NCBI GenBank assembly: GCA_009763385.1
Contig: VDCT01000298.1
Span: 62,001-126,000, forward strand
Length of the DNA stretch: 64,000 bases
Direction: 5' to 3'
From: Coix lacryma-jobi var. lacryma-jobi
Lineage: Eukaryota > Streptophyta > Magnoliopsida > Poales > Poaceae
In this document: one piece after another, positions 24,600 to 39,300 of the stretch
Layout of the letters: each line of letters starts with the position of its first letter
How positions within the stretch are numbered: position 1 is the first letter of the stretch
The notes under the pieces: model-generated
The model's input: only the letters and a program-made list of their open reading frames with translations
Database searches by the model: none
Told to the model about the DNA's origin: nothing
Program-made: the position numbers and the translations under genes

Positions 24600-27500
24600 T
24601 GCAGCAAAACTCGCGCGGTAGGGCCGTTTTACCCAATGATGCACTGAATAACTCAGTTGAATTTTTTGCAATGGACACACTCAATCATCCCCGGTTGACC
24701 CAAAACACTTGTTTGTGGGTTTTTGGCACTTTCATTTCTGACGGAACGGTGCGACAAAACTCGTGCGGGAGGGCCATTTTACCCAATGATGCACCGAAAA
24801 ACTCAGTTGAACTTTTTGAAATAGACGCTCCCAATCATCTCCGGTTGACCCAAAACTCTTGTTTGTGGGTTTTTGGCACTTTCATTTCTGACGGAACAGT
24901 GCGACAAAACTCGTACGGGAGGTCCGTTTTACCCAATGATGCACCGAAAAAGCTCAGTTGATTTTTTTGCAACAGACGCACCCAATCATCCCCTGTTGAC
25001 CCAAGACTCTTGTTTGTGGGGTTTTGGCACTTTCATTTCTGACGGAACGGTGCGACAAAACTCGTGCAGGAGGGTCATTTTACCGAATGATGCACCAAAA
25101 AACTCAGTTGAATTTTTCATAACAGACACACCCAATCATCTCTGGTCGACCCAAAACTCTAGTTTGTGGGTTTTTGGACTTTCATTTTCGACAAAATGGT
25201 GCGGCAAAACTCGCACGGTATGGCCATTTTTTCCACCGATGCACCGAAAAACTCGCTGTTGAATTTTTCCCAACGGACGCACCCAATCATCGTTGTTTGA
25301 CCCAAAACTCATGTTTGGTGGGTTTTTGTAACTTTCATTTCCGACGGAACGGTGTGGAAAAACTCACGCGGGAGGGCCGTTTTACCCACTCATGCACCGT
25401 AAAACTCGCAGTTGAATTTTTCGCAAACGGACGCACCTAATCATCTCCGTTTGACCTAAAACTCTTGTTTGTGGGTTTTTGGAACTTTCATTTCCGATGG
25501 AACGGTGCGTAAAAACTCGCGCGAGAGGGCCGTTTTACCCAATGTTGCACCGAAAAAATCAGTTGAATTTTTTGCAACAGACACACCCAATCATCTCCGG
25601 TTGACCCAAAACTGATGTTTGTGGGTTTTTGGCACTTTCATTTCTGATGGAACGGTGCGACAAAACTCGTGCGGGAGGGCCGTTTTACCCAATGATGCAC
25701 CGAAAAACTCAGTTGAATATTTTGCAACAGACGCACCCAATCATCTCCGGTTGACCCAAAACTCTTGTCTATGGGTTTTTGGCACTTTCATTTCTGACAG
25801 AACGGTGCGACAAAACTCGTGTGGGAGGGCCGTTTTACCCAATGATGCACCGAATAACTCAGTTGAATTTTTTGCAATGGACGCACTCAATCATCTCCGG
25901 TTGACCCAAACCTCATGTTTGTGGGTTTTTGGCACTTTCATTTCTGACGGAACGGTGCGACAAAACTCGTGCGGGAGGGCCGTTTTACCCAATGATGCAC
26001 CGAAAAACTCAGTTGAATTTTTTGCAACAGACGCACCCAATCATCTCCGGTTGACCCAAAACTCCTGTTTGTGGGTTTTTGGCACTTTCATTTCCGACGG
26101 AACGGTGCGACAAAACTCGTGCGGGAGGGCCGTTTTACCGAATGATGCACCGAAAAACTCAGTTGAATTTTTCGCAACAGACGCACCCAATCATCTCCGG
26201 TCGACCCAAAACCCTAGTTTGTGGGTTTTTGGCACTTTCATTTCCGACAGAACGGTGCGGCAAAACTCGCACGGTATGGCCGTTTTTTCCACTGATGCAC
26301 CGAAAAACTCGCTGTTGAATTTTTCCCAACGGACGCACCCAATCATCCTTGTTTGACCCAAAACTCAAGTTTGGTGGGTTTTAGAAACTTTCATTTTTGA
26401 CGGAACGGTGCGTAAAAACTCACACGGGAGGGCCGTTTTACCCAATGATGCACCGAAAATCTCAGTTGAATTTTTTGCAACGGACGCACCCAATCATCTC
26501 CGGTTGACCCAAAACTGATGTTTGTGGGTTTTTGGCACATTCATTTCTGATGGAACGGTGCGACAAAACTCGTGCGGGAGGGCCGTTTTACCCAATGATG
26601 CACCGAATAACTCAGTTGAATTTTTTGCAACAGACGCACCCAATCATCTCCGGTTGACCCAAAACTCCTGTTTGTGGGTTTTTGGCACTTTAACTTCTGA
26701 CGGAACGGTGCAGCAAAACTCGCGCGGTAGGGCCGTTTTACCCAATGATGCACTGAATAACTCAGTTGAATTTTTTGCAATGGACACACTCAATCATCCC
26801 CGGTTGACCCAAAACACTTGTTTGTGGGTTTTTGGCACTTTCATTTCTGACGGAACGGTGCGACAAAACTCGTGCGGGAGGGCCGTTTTACCCAATGATG
26901 CACCCAAAAACTCAGTTGAACTTTTTGAAATAGACGCTCCCAATCATCTCCGGTTGACCCAAAACTCTTGTTTGTGGGTTTTTGGCACTTTCATTTCTGA
27001 CGGAACGGTGCGACAAAACTCGTGCGGGAGGTCCATTTTACCCAATGATGCACCGAAAAAGCTCAGTTGATTTTTTTGCAACAGACGCACCCAATCATCC
27101 CCTGTTGACCCAAGACTCTTGTTTGTGGGGTTTTGGCACTTTCATTTCTGACGGAACGGTGCGACAAAACTCGTGCGGGAGGGTCATTTTACCGAATGAT
27201 GCACCAAAAAACTCAGTTGAATTTTTCGTAACAGACACACCCAATCATCTCCGGTCGACGCAAAACTCTAGTTTGTGGGTTTTTTGACTTTCATTTTCGA
27301 CAAAATGGTGCGGCAAAACTCGCACGGTATGGCCGTTTTTTCCACTGATGCACCGAAAAACTCGCTGTTGAATTTTTCCCAACGGACGCACCCAATCATC
27401 GTTGTTTGACCCAAAACTCATGTTTGGTGGGTTTTTGTAACTTTCATTTCCGACGGAACGGTGTGGAAAAACTCTTGCGGGAGGGCCCTTTTACCCACTC

Positions 27501-28300
27501 ATGCACCGTAAAACTCGCAGTTGAATTTTTCGCAAACGGACGCACCTAATCATCTCCGTTTGACCTAAAACTCTTGTTTGTGGGTTTTTGGAACTTTCAT
27601 TTCCGATGGAACGGTGCGTAAAAACTCGCGCGGGAGGGCCGTTTTACCCAATGTTGCACCGAAAAAATCAGTTGAATTTTTTGCAACAGACGCACCCAAT
27701 CATCTCCGGTTGACCCAAAACTGATGTTTGTGGGTTTTTGGCACTTTCATTTCTGATGGAACGGTGCGACAAAACTCGTGCGGGAGGGACGTTTTACCCA
27801 ATGATGCACCGAAAAACTCAGTTGAATATTTTGCAACAGACGCACCCAATCATCTCCGGTTGACCCAAAACTCTTATCTATGGGTTTTTGGCACTTTAAT
27901 TTCTGACAGAACGGTGCGACAAAACTCGTCTGGGAGGGCCGTTTTACCCAATGATGCACCGAATAACTCAGTTGAATTTTTTGCAACAGACGCACCCAAT
28001 CATCCCCGGTTGACCCAAAACTCATGTTTGTGGGTTTTTGGCACTTTCATTTCCGACGGAATGGTGCGACAAAACTCGTGCGGGAGGGCCGTTTTACCGA
28101 ATGATGCACCGAAAAACTCCAGTTGAATTTTTCACAACAGACGCACCCAATCATCTTCGGTCGACCCAAAACTCTAGTTTGTGGGTTTTTGGCACTTTCA
28201 TTTCCGACAGAACGGTGCGGCAAAACTCGCACGGTATGGCCGTTTTTTCCACTGATGCACCGAAAAACTCGCTGTTGAATTTTCCCAACGGACGCACCCA
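24600..28300. repeat. Satellite blocks duplicated with a 2,109-bp offset
   Basis: The stretch at about 24.6-26.2 kb recurs at about 26.7-28.3 kb. Shared private features are the TTTAACTTCTGA-type replacement of TTTCATTTCTGA (24,589 and 26,691), GAAAAAGCTCAGTTG (24,945 and 27,054) and a shortened GGACTTTCATTTTCGACAAA-type monomer (25,180 and 27,288). The offset equals 14 monomers. Confidence 0.65.
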
Positions 28301-28899
28301 ATCATCCTTGTTTGACCCAAAACTCATGTTTGGTGGGTTTTTGAAACTTTCATTTTTGACGGAACGGTGCGTGAAAACTCGCACGGGAGGGCCGTTTTAC
28401 CCAATGATGCACCGAAAAACTCAGTTGAATTTTTTGCAATGGACGCACTCAATCATCTCCGGTTGACCCAAAACTCATGTTTGGGGGTTCTTGGAACTTT
28501 CTTTTTTGATGGAACGGTGCGACAAAACTCGTGGGGGAGGGCCGTTTTACCCAATGATGCACCGAAAAACTCAGTTGAATTTTTTGCAACAGACGCACCC
28601 AATCATCCCCGATTGACCCAAAACTCTTGTTTGTGGGTTTTTGGCACTTTCATTTCCGACGGAACGGTGCGACAAAACTCGTGCGAGAGGGCCGTTTTAC
28701 TGAATGATGCACCAAAAAACTCAGTTGAATTTTTCGCAACAGACGCACCCATTCATCTCCGGTTGACCCAAAACTCTTGTTTGTGGGTTTTTGGCACTTT
28801 CATTTCCGACAGAACGGTGCGGCAAAACTCGCACGGTGTGGCCATTTTTTCCACTGATGCACCGAAAAACTCGCTGTTGAATTTTTCCCAACGGACGCA

Positions 28900-31800
28900 C
28901 CCAATCATCCTTGTTTGACCCAAAACTCATGTTTGGTCAGTTTTTGAAACTTTCATTTCCGACGAAACGGTGTGGAAAAAACTCACGCGGGAGGGCCGTT
29001 TTACCCACTCATGCACCGAAAAACTCGCAGTTGAATTTTTCGCAAACGGACGCACCTAATCATCTCCATTTGACCTAAAACTCAAGTTTGGTGGATTTTT
29101 GGCACTTTCATTTCCGATGGAACGGTGCGGAAAAACTCACTCGGGAGTGCCGTTTTACCCACATCCACCAAAAAACTCGCTGTTGAATTTTTCGCAACGG
29201 ACGCACCCGATCATCCCCGTTTGATCCAAAACTCATGTATGGTGCATTTTTGGCACATTCATTTCCGACGGAACGGTGCAGAAAAACTCGCGCGGGAGGG
29301 CCATTTTACCCATTAATGCACTGAAAAACTCGCAATTGAATTTTTTGCAAACGGACGCACCCAATCATCTACGTTTCACCTAAAACTCATGTTTGGTGGA
29401 TTTTTGGCAATTTCATTTCCGACGGAACGGTGCGTAAAAACTCGCGCGGGAGGGCCGTTTTACCCATTGATGCACCAAAAAACTCGTAATTGATTTTTTC
29501 GCAAACGGACGCACTCAATCATCTCCATTTGGCCTAAAACTCATGTTTGGTGGGTTTTTGGCACTTTCATTTCCGACGAAACGGTGCGGCAAAACTCGGG
29601 CGGGAGGGCCGTTTTACCCAATGGTGCACCAAAAAACTCAGTTGAATTTTTTGCAACAGACGCACCCAATCATCTCCGGTTGACCCAAAACTCATGTTTG
29701 TGGGTTTTTGGCACTTTCATTTCTGACGGAACGGTGCGACAAAACTCGTGCGGGAGGGCCGTTTTACCCAATGATGCACCGAATAACTCAGTGTTGAATT
29801 TTTCCCAATGGACGCACCCAATCATCCCTGTTTGACCCAAAACTCATGTTTGGTGGGTTTTTGAAACTTTCATTTCCGACGAAACGGTGTGGAATAACTC
29901 ACGCGGGAGGGCCGTTTTACCCACTCATGCACCGAAAAAATCGCAGTCGAATTTTTCGCAAACGGACGCACCTAATCATCTCCATTTGACCTAAAACTCA
30001 AGTTTGGTGGATTTTTGGCACTTTCATTTCCGATGGAACGGTGCGTAAAAACTCGCGCGGGGGGGCGTTTTACCCATTGATGCACCAAAAAACTAGTAGT
30101 TGACTTTTTCACAAACGGACGCACTCAATCATCTCTGTTTGGTTTAAAACTCATGTTTGGTGGGTTTTTGGCACTTTCATTTCCGACGAAACGGTGTGAC
30201 AAAACTCGCGCGGGAGGGCCGTTTTACCCAATAATGCACCGAAAAATTTAAATGAATTTTTCGCAACAGACTCACCCAATCATCTCCGTTTGAACCCATG
30301 TTTATGGGTTTTTGGCACTTTCAATTCCGACGGAACAGTGCGGCAAAACTCGTGCTAGAAGGCCGTTTTACCCAACGATGCACCGAAAAACTCAGGTGAA
30401 TTTTTTGCAACAGACGCACCCAATCATCTCCGGTTGACCCAAAACTGATGTTTGTGGGTTTTTGGCACTTCCATTTCCGACGGAACGGTGCGACAAAACT
30501 CGTGCGGGAAGGCCGTTTTACCCAATGATGCACCGAAAAACTCAGTTTATTTTTTTGCAACAGACGCACCCAATCACCTCCGGTTGACCCAAAACTCTTG
30601 TTTGTGGGTTTTTGGCACTTTCATTTCCGATGGAACGGTGCGACAAAACTCGTGCGGGAGGGCCGTTTTACCCAATGATGCACCAAAAAACTGAGTTGAA
30701 TTTTTCGCAACAGACGCACCCAATCATATCCGGTTGACCCAAAACTCTTGTTTGTGGTTTTTGGCACTTTCATTTCTGACAGAACGGTGCGGCAAAACTC
30801 GCACAGTATGGCCGTTTTTTCCACTGATGCACCGAAAAACTCGGTGTGGAATTTTTCCCAACGGACGCACCCAATCATCCCTGTTTGACCCAAAACTCGG
30901 GGGGTTTTTGAAACTTTCATTTCCGACGGAACGGTGTGGAAAAACTCACGTGGGAGGGCCATTTTACCCACTGATGCACCGAAAAACTCGCTGTTGAATT
31001 TTTCGCAACGGACGCACCCGATCATCCCCGTTTGATCCAAAACTCATGTATGGTGCATTTTTGGCGCTTTCATTTCCGATGGAACGGTGCAGAAAAACTC
31101 GCGCGGGAGGTCCATTTTACACATTAATGCACAGAAAAACTCGCAGTTGAATTTTTCGCAAACGGACGCACCCAATCATCTACGTTCAACCTAAAACTCA
31201 TGTTTGGTGGGGTTTTGGCACTTTCATTTCTGACAGAACGGTGCGGAAAAACTCGCGCGGGAGGGCTATTTTACCCACTGATGCACCAAAAAACTCGCAG
31301 TTGATTTTTTTGCAAATGGACGCACTCAATCGTCTCCGTTTGGCCTAAAACTCATGTTTGGTGGGTTTTTGGCATTTTCATTTCCGACGAAACGGTGCGG
31401 CAGAACTCGTGCGGGAGGGCCGTTTTACCCAATGATGCACTGAAAAACTCAATTGAATTTTTCGCAATGGACGCACTCAATCATCTCCGGTTGACCCAAA
31501 ACTCATGTTTGTCGGTTTTTGGCACATTCATTTCTGACGGAACGGTGCGAGAAAACTCGTGTGGGAGGGCCATTCTACCCGATGGTGCACCGAAAAACTC
31601 AGTTGAACTTTTTGCAACAGACGCACCCAATTATCTCTGGTTGACCCAAAACTCTTGTTTGTGGGTTTTTGGCACTTTCATTTCCGATGGAACGGTGCGA
31701 CAAAACTCGTGCGGGAGGGCCATTTTACCCAATGATGCACCAAAAAACTCAGTTGAATTTTTCACAACAGACGCACCCAATCATCTCCGGTTGATCCAAA

Positions 31801-34800
31801 ACTCTTGTTTGTTGGTTTTTGGCACTTTCATTTTCGATAGAACGGTGCGGCAAAACTCGCACGGTATGTCCGTTTTTTCCACTGATGCACCGAAAAACTC
31901 GTTGTTGATATTTGCCCAATGGATGCACCCAATCATCCCTGTTTGACCCATAACTCTTGTTTGGTGGGTTTTTGAAACTTTAATTTCCGACGGAACGGTG
32001 TGGAAAAACTCACGCGGGAGGGCCGTTTTACACACTGATCCACCGAAAAACTCGCTGTTGAATTTTTCGCAACGGACGCACCCGATCATCCCCGTTTGAT
32101 CCAAAACTCATGTATGGTGCATTTTTGGCACTTTCATTTCCGACGGAACGGTGCAGAAAAACTCGCGCGGGAGGTCCATTTTACACATTAATGCATAGAA
32201 AAACTCGCAGTTGAATTTTTCGCAAACGGACGCACCCAATCATCTACGTTCAACCTAAAATTCATGTTTGGTGGGGTTTTGGCACTTTCATTTCCGACAA
32301 AACGGTGCGGAAAAACTCGCGCGCGAGGGCTATTTTACCCACTGATGCACCAAAAAACTCGCAGTTGAATTTTTTGCAAACGGACGCACTCAATCATCTC
32401 CGTTTGGCCTAAAACTCATGTTTGGTGGGTTTTTGACACTTTCATTTCCGACGAAACGGTGCGGCAGAACTCGTGCGGGAGGGCCATTTTACCCAATGAT
32501 GCACCAAAAACCTCAGTTGAACTTTTTGCAACAGACGCACCCAATCATTCCGGTTGACCCAAAACTCTTGTTTGTGGGTTTTTGACACTTTCATTTCCGA
32601 TGGAACGGTGCGACAAAACTCGTGCGGGAGGGCCGTTTTACCCAATGATGCACCAAAAAACTCAGTTGAATTTTTCGCAACAGACGCACCCAATCATCTC
32701 CGGTTGACCAAAAACTCTTGTTTGTTGGTTTTTGGCACTTTCATTTCTGACAGAACGGCGCGACAAAACTCGCACGGCATGGCCGTTTTTTCCACTGATG
32801 CACCAAAAAACTCGCTGTTGAATTTTTCCCAACGGATGCACCCAATCATCCCTGTTTGACCCATAACACTTGTTTGGTGGGTTTTTGAATCTTTCATTTC
32901 CGACGGAACGGTGTGGAAAAACTCACGCGGGAGGGCCGTTTTACCCACTGATGCACCGAAAAACTCGATGTTGAATTTTTCGCAACGGACGCATCCGATC
33001 ATCCCCGTTTGACCCAAAACTCATGTATGGTGCGTTTTTTGCACATTCATTTCCGACGGAACGGTGCACAAAAACACGCGCGGGAGGGCCATTTTACACA
33101 TTAATGCACTAAAAAACTCGCAGTTGAGTTTTTCGCAAACGGACGCACCCAATCATCTATGTTTCACCTAAAACTCATGTTTGGTGAGGTTTTGGCACAT
33201 TCATTTCCGACGGAACGGTGCGGAAAAACTCGCGCGGGAGGGCTATTTTACCCACTGATGCACCAAAAAACTCGCAGTTGAATTTTTTGCAAACGGACGC
33301 ACTTAATCTTCTCCTTTTGGCCTAAAACTCATGTTTGGTGGATTTTTGGCACTTTCATTTCTGACAAAACGGTGCGGCAGAACTCGTGTGGGAGGGCCAT
33401 TTTACCCAATGATGCACTGAAAGACTCAATTGTATTTTTCGCAATGGACGCACTCAATCATCTCCGGTTGACCCAAAACTCATGTTTGTGGGTTTTTGGC
33501 ACATTCATTTCTGACTGAACGGTGCGACAAAACTCGTGTGGGAGGGCCATTCTACCCAATGATGCACCGAAAAACTCAGTTGAACTTTTTGCAACAGTCG
33601 CACCCAATCATCTCCGGTTGACCCAAAACTCTTGTTTGTGGGTTTTTGGCACTTTCATTTCCGATGGAACGGTGCGACAAAACTCGTGCGGGAGGGCCGT
33701 TTTACCCAATGATGCACCAAAAAACTCAGTTGAATTTTTCGCAACAGACGCACCCAATAATCTCCGGTTGACCCAAAACTCTTGTTTCTTGGTTTTGGCA
33801 CTTTCATTTCTGACAGAACGGTGCGGCAAAACTCGCACGGTATGGCCGTTTTTCCACTGATGCATCGAAAAACTCGTTGTTGAATTTTTCCCAACGGATG
33901 CACCCAATCATCCCTTGTTTGGTGGGTTTTTGAAACTTTCATTTCCGACGGAACGGTGTGGAAAAACTCACGCGGGAGGGCCGTTTTACCCACTGATGCA
34001 CCGAAAAACTCGCTGTTGCATTTTTCACAACGGATGCACCCGATCATCCCCGTTTGATCCGAAACTCATGTATGGTGCATTTTTGGCACTTTCATTTCCG
34101 ACAGAACGGTGCAGAAAAACTCACGCGGGATGTCCATTTTACACATTAATGCATAAAAAAACTCGCAGTTGAATTTTTCGCAAACGGACGCACCCAATCA
34201 TCTACGTTCAACCTAAAACTCATGTTTGTTGGGGTTTTGGCACTTTCATTTCCGACAGAACGGAGCGGAAAAACTCGTGCGGGAGGGCTATTTTACCCAT
34301 TGATGCACCAAAAAACTCGCAATTGAATTTTTTGCAAACGGACGCACTCAATCATCTCCATTTGGCCTAAAACTCATGTTTGGTGGGTTTTTGGCACTTT
34401 CATTTCCGACGAAACGGTGCGGCAGAACTCGTGCGGGAGGGCCATTTTACGCAATGATGCACTGAAAAGCGCAATTGAATTTTTCGCAATGGACGCACTC
34501 AATCATCTCCGGTTGACCCAAAACTCATGTTTGTGGGTTTTTGGCACTTTCATTTCTGACGGAACGGTGCGACAAAACTCGTGTGGGAGGGCCATTTTAC
34601 CCAATGATGCACCAAAAAACTCAGTTGAACTTTTTGCAACAGACGCACCCAATCATCTCCGGTTGACCCAAAACTATTGTTTGTGGGTTTTTGGCACTTT
34701 CATTTCCGATGGAACGGTGCGACAAAACTCGTGCGGGAGGGCCGTTTTACCCAATGATGCACCAAAAAACTCAGTTGAATTTTTCGCAACAGACGCACCC

Positions 34801-37800
34801 AATCATCTCCGGATGACCCAAAACTCTTGTTTGTTCGTTTTTGGCACATTCATTTCTGACAGAACGGTGCGGCAAAACTCGCAAGGTATGGCCATTTTTT
34901 CCACTGATGCACCGAAAAACTCGCTGTTGAATTTTTCCCAAAGGATGCACCCAATCATCCCTGTTTGACCCATAACTCTTGTTTGGTGGGTTTTTGAAAC
35001 TTTCATTTCCGACGGAACGGTGTGGAAAAACTCACGCGGGAGGGCCGTTTTACCCACTGATGCACCGAAAAATTCGCTGGTTAATTTTTCACAACGGACG
35101 CACCCGATCATCCCCGTTTGATCCGAAACTCATGTATGGTGCATTTTTGGCACTTTCATTTCCGACGGAACGGTGCAGAAAAACTCGCGCGGGAGGTCCA
35201 TTTTACACATGAATGCATAAAAAAACTCGCAGTTGAATTTTTCGCAAACGGACGCACCCAATCATCTACGCTCAACCTAAAACTCATGTTTGGTGGGGTT
35301 TTGGCACTTTCATTTCCGACAGAACGGTGCGGAAAAACTCACGCGGGAGGGCTATTTTAACCACTGATGCACCAAAAAACTCGCAATTGAATTTTTTGCA
35401 AACGGACGCACTCAATCATCTCCGTTTGGCCTAAAACTCATGTTTGGTGGGTTTTTGGCACTTTCATTTCCGACGAAACGGTGCGGCAGAACTCGTGCGG
35501 GAGGGCCATTTTACGCAATGATGCACTGAAAAACGCAATTGAATTTTTCGCAATGGACGCACTCAATCATCTCCGGTTGACTTAAAACTCATGTTTGTGG
35601 GTTTTTGGCACTTTCATTTCTGACGGAACGGTGCGACAAAACTCGTGTGGGAGGGCCATTTTACCCAATGACGCACCAAAAAACTCAGTTGAACTTTTTG
35701 CAACAGACGCACCCAATCATCTCCGGTTGACCCAAAACTCTTGTTTGTGGGTTTTTCGCACTTTCATTTCCGATGGAACGGTGCGGACCAAAAACTTTGC
35801 GGGAGGGCCGTTTTACCCAATGATGCACCAAAAAACTCAGTTGAATTTTTTGCAACAGACGCACCCAATCATCTCCGGATGACCCAAAACTCTTGTTTGT
35901 TCGTTTTTGGCACTTTCATTTCGGACAAAGGCGCGGCAAAACTCGCACGGTATGGCCATTTTTTCCACTAATGCACCGAAAAACTCGCTGTGAATTTTTC
36001 CCAATGGATGCACCCAATCATCCCTGTTTGACCCAAACTTTGTTTGTGGGTTTTGAAACTTTCATTTCCGACGGAACGGTGGAAAAACTCACGCGGGAGG
36101 GCCGTTTTACCCCACTGATGCACCGAAAAAACTCGCTGTTGAATTTTTGCAACGGATGCACCCGATCATCCCGTTTGATCCAAAACTCATGTATGGTGCA
36201 TTTTTGGCGCTTTCATTTCCGACGGAACGTGTGCAGAAAACTCGCGCGGGAGGTCCATTTTACACATTAAGCACAGAAAAAACTCGCAGTTGAATTTTCG
36301 CAAACGGACGCACCCAATCATCTACGTTTGACCTAAAACTCATGTTTGGTGGGGTTTGGCACTTTCATTTCCGACAAAACGGTGCCGAAAAACTCGCGGC
36401 GAGGGCTATTTTACCCACTGATGCACCAAAAAAAAACTCGCAGTAGATTTTTTGCAACGGACGCACTCAATCATCTCCGTTTGGCCTAAAACTCATGTTT
36501 GGTGGTTTTTTGCACTTTCATTTCCGACGGAACGGTGCGACAAAACTCGGCGGGAGGGCCATTTTACCAATGATGCACCAAAAAACTCAGTTGAACTTTT
36601 TGCAACAGACGCACCCAATCATTCCCGGTGACCCAAAACTCTTGTTTGTGGGTTTTGACACTTTCATTTCCGATGGACGGTGCGACAAAACTCGTGCGGG
36701 AGGGACGTTTTACCCAACTGATGCACCGAAAAAACTCAGTTGAATTTTTGCAACAGACGCACCTAATCATCTCCGGTTGACCCAAAACTCTTGTCTATGG
36801 GTTTTTGGCACTTTCATTTCTGACAGAATGGTGCGACAAAACTCGTGCGGGAGGGCCATTTTACCCAATGATGCACCGAAAAACTCAGTTGAATTTTTGC
36901 AATGGACGCACTCAATCATCTCCGGTTGACCCAAAACTCATGTTTGTCGGTTTTTGGCACATTCATTTCTGACGGAACGGTGCGAGAAAACTCGTGTGGG
37001 AGGGCCATTCTACCCGATGGTGCACCGAAAAACTCAGTTGAACTTTTGCAACAGACGCACCCAATCATCTCTGGTTGACCCAAAACTCTTGTGTGGTTTT
37101 TGGCACTTTCATTTCCGATGGAACGGTGCGACAAAACTCGTGCGGGAGGGCCGTTTTACCCAATGATGCACCAAAAAACTCAGTTGAATTTTTCGCAACA
37201 GACGCACCCAATCATCTCCGGTTGACCCAAAACTCTTGTTTGTTGGTTTTTGGCACTTTCATTTCGATAGAATGGTGCGGCAAAACTCGCACGGTATCCG
37301 TTTTTTCCACTGATGCACCGAAAAACTCGTTGTTGATATTGCCCAATGGATCCACCCAATCATCCCTGTTTGACCCATAACTCTTGTTTGGTGGGTTTGA
37401 AACTTTAATTTCGACGGAACGGGTGGAAAAACTCACGCGGGAGGGCCGTTTTACACACTGATCCACCGAAAAACTCGCTGTTGAATTTTTCGCAACGGAC
37501 GCACCCGATCATCCCCGTTTGATCCAAAAACTCATGTATGGTGCATTTTTGGCACTTTCATTTCGACGGAACGTTGCAGAAAAACTCGCGCGGGAGGTCC
37601 ATTTTACACATTAATGCAAAGAAAAACTCGCAGTTGAATTTTTCGCAAACGGACGCACCCAATCATCTACGTTCAACCTAAAATTCATGTTTGGTGGGTT
37701 TTGGCACTTTCATTTCCGACAAAACGGTGCGGAAAAACTCGCGCGCGAGGGCTATTTTACCCACTGATGCACCAAAAAACTCGCAGTAGATTTTTTTGCA

Positions 37801-39300
37801 AACGGACGCACTCAATCATCTCCGTTTGGCCAAAAACTCATGTTTGGTGGGTTTTTGACACTTTCATTTCGACGAAACGGGTGCGACAGAACTCGTGCGG
37901 GAGGGCCATTTTACCCATGATGCACCAAAAAAACAGTTGAACTTTTTGCAACAGACGCACCCAATCATTCCGGTTGACCCAAAACTCTTGTTTGTGGGTT
38001 TTTGACACTTTCATTTCCGATGGAACGGTGCGACAAAACTCGTGCGGGAGGGACGTTTTACCCAATGATGCACCGAAAAACTCAGTTGAATATTTTGCAA
38101 CAGACGCACCTAATCATCTCCGGTTGACCCAAAACTCTTGTCTATGGGTTTTTGGCACTTTCATTTCTGACAGAATGGTGCGACAAAACTCGTGCGGGAG
38201 GGCCATTTTACCCAATGATGCACCGAATAACTCAGTTGAATTTTTTGCAATGGACGCACTCAATCATCTCCGGTTGACCCAAAACTCATGTTTGTCGGTT
38301 TTGGCACATCATTTCTGACGGAACGGTGCGAGAAAACTCGTGTGGGAGGGCCATTCTAACCGATGGTGCACCGAAAAACTCAGTTGAACTTTTTGCAACA
38401 GACGCACCCAATCATCTCTGGTTGACCCAAAACTCTTGTTTGTGGGTTTTTGGCACTTTCATTTCCGATGGAACGGTGCGACAAAACTCGTGCGGGAGGG
38501 CCGTTTTACCCAATGATGCACCAAAAAACTCAGTTGAATTTTTCGCAACAGACGCACCCAATCATCTCCGGTTGACCCAAAACTCTTGTTTGTTGGTTTT
38601 TGGCACTTTCATTTTCGATAGAATGGTGCGGCAAAACTCGCACGGTATGTCCGTTTTTTCCACTGATGCACCGAAAAACTCGTTGTTGATATTTGCCCAA
38701 TGGATCCACCCAATCATCCCTGTTTGACCCATAACTCTTGTTTGGTGGGTTTTTGAAACTTTAATTTCCGACGGAACGGTGTGGAAAAACTCACGCGGGA
38801 GGGCCGTTTTACACACTGATCCACCGAAAAACTCGCTGTTGAATTTTTCGCAACGGACGCACCGATCATCCCCGTTTGATCCAAAACTCATGTATGGTGC
38901 ATTTGGCACTTTCATTCCGACGGAACGGTGCAGAAAAACTCGCGCGGGAGGTCCATTTTACACATTAATGCACAGAAAAACTCGCAGTTGAATTTTTCGC
39001 AAACGGACGCACCCAATCATCTACGTTCAACCTAAAATTCATGTTTGGTGGGTTTTGGCACTTTCATTTCCGACAAAACGGTGCGGAAAAAACTCGCGCG
39101 CGATGGCTATTTTACCCACAGATGCACCAAAAAACTCGCAGTTGAATTTTTTGCAAACGGACGCACTCAATCATCTCTGTTTGGCCAAAAACTCATGTTT
39201 GGTGGGTTTTTGACACTTTCATTTCCGACGAAACGGTGCGACAGAACTCGTGCGGGAGGGCCATTTTACCCAATGATGCACCAAAAAACTCAGCCAATCA
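28900..39300. repeat. Satellite section with additional monomer variants
   Basis: In this section the marker triplet is joined by further variants: one with CATGTATGGTGCATTTTTGG and TTTTACACATTAATGC, and one with GACGAAACGGTGCGGCAGAA. The V2 intervals are mostly about 1.05-1.06 kb or 1.34-1.35 kb. Related blocks are found at 31.5, 36.9 and 38.3 kb; the CGAGAAAACTCGTGTGGG change marks all three. The left part of the array (1-28 kb) lacks most of these variants, so the array has at least two differently homogenised domains. Confidence 0.65.
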
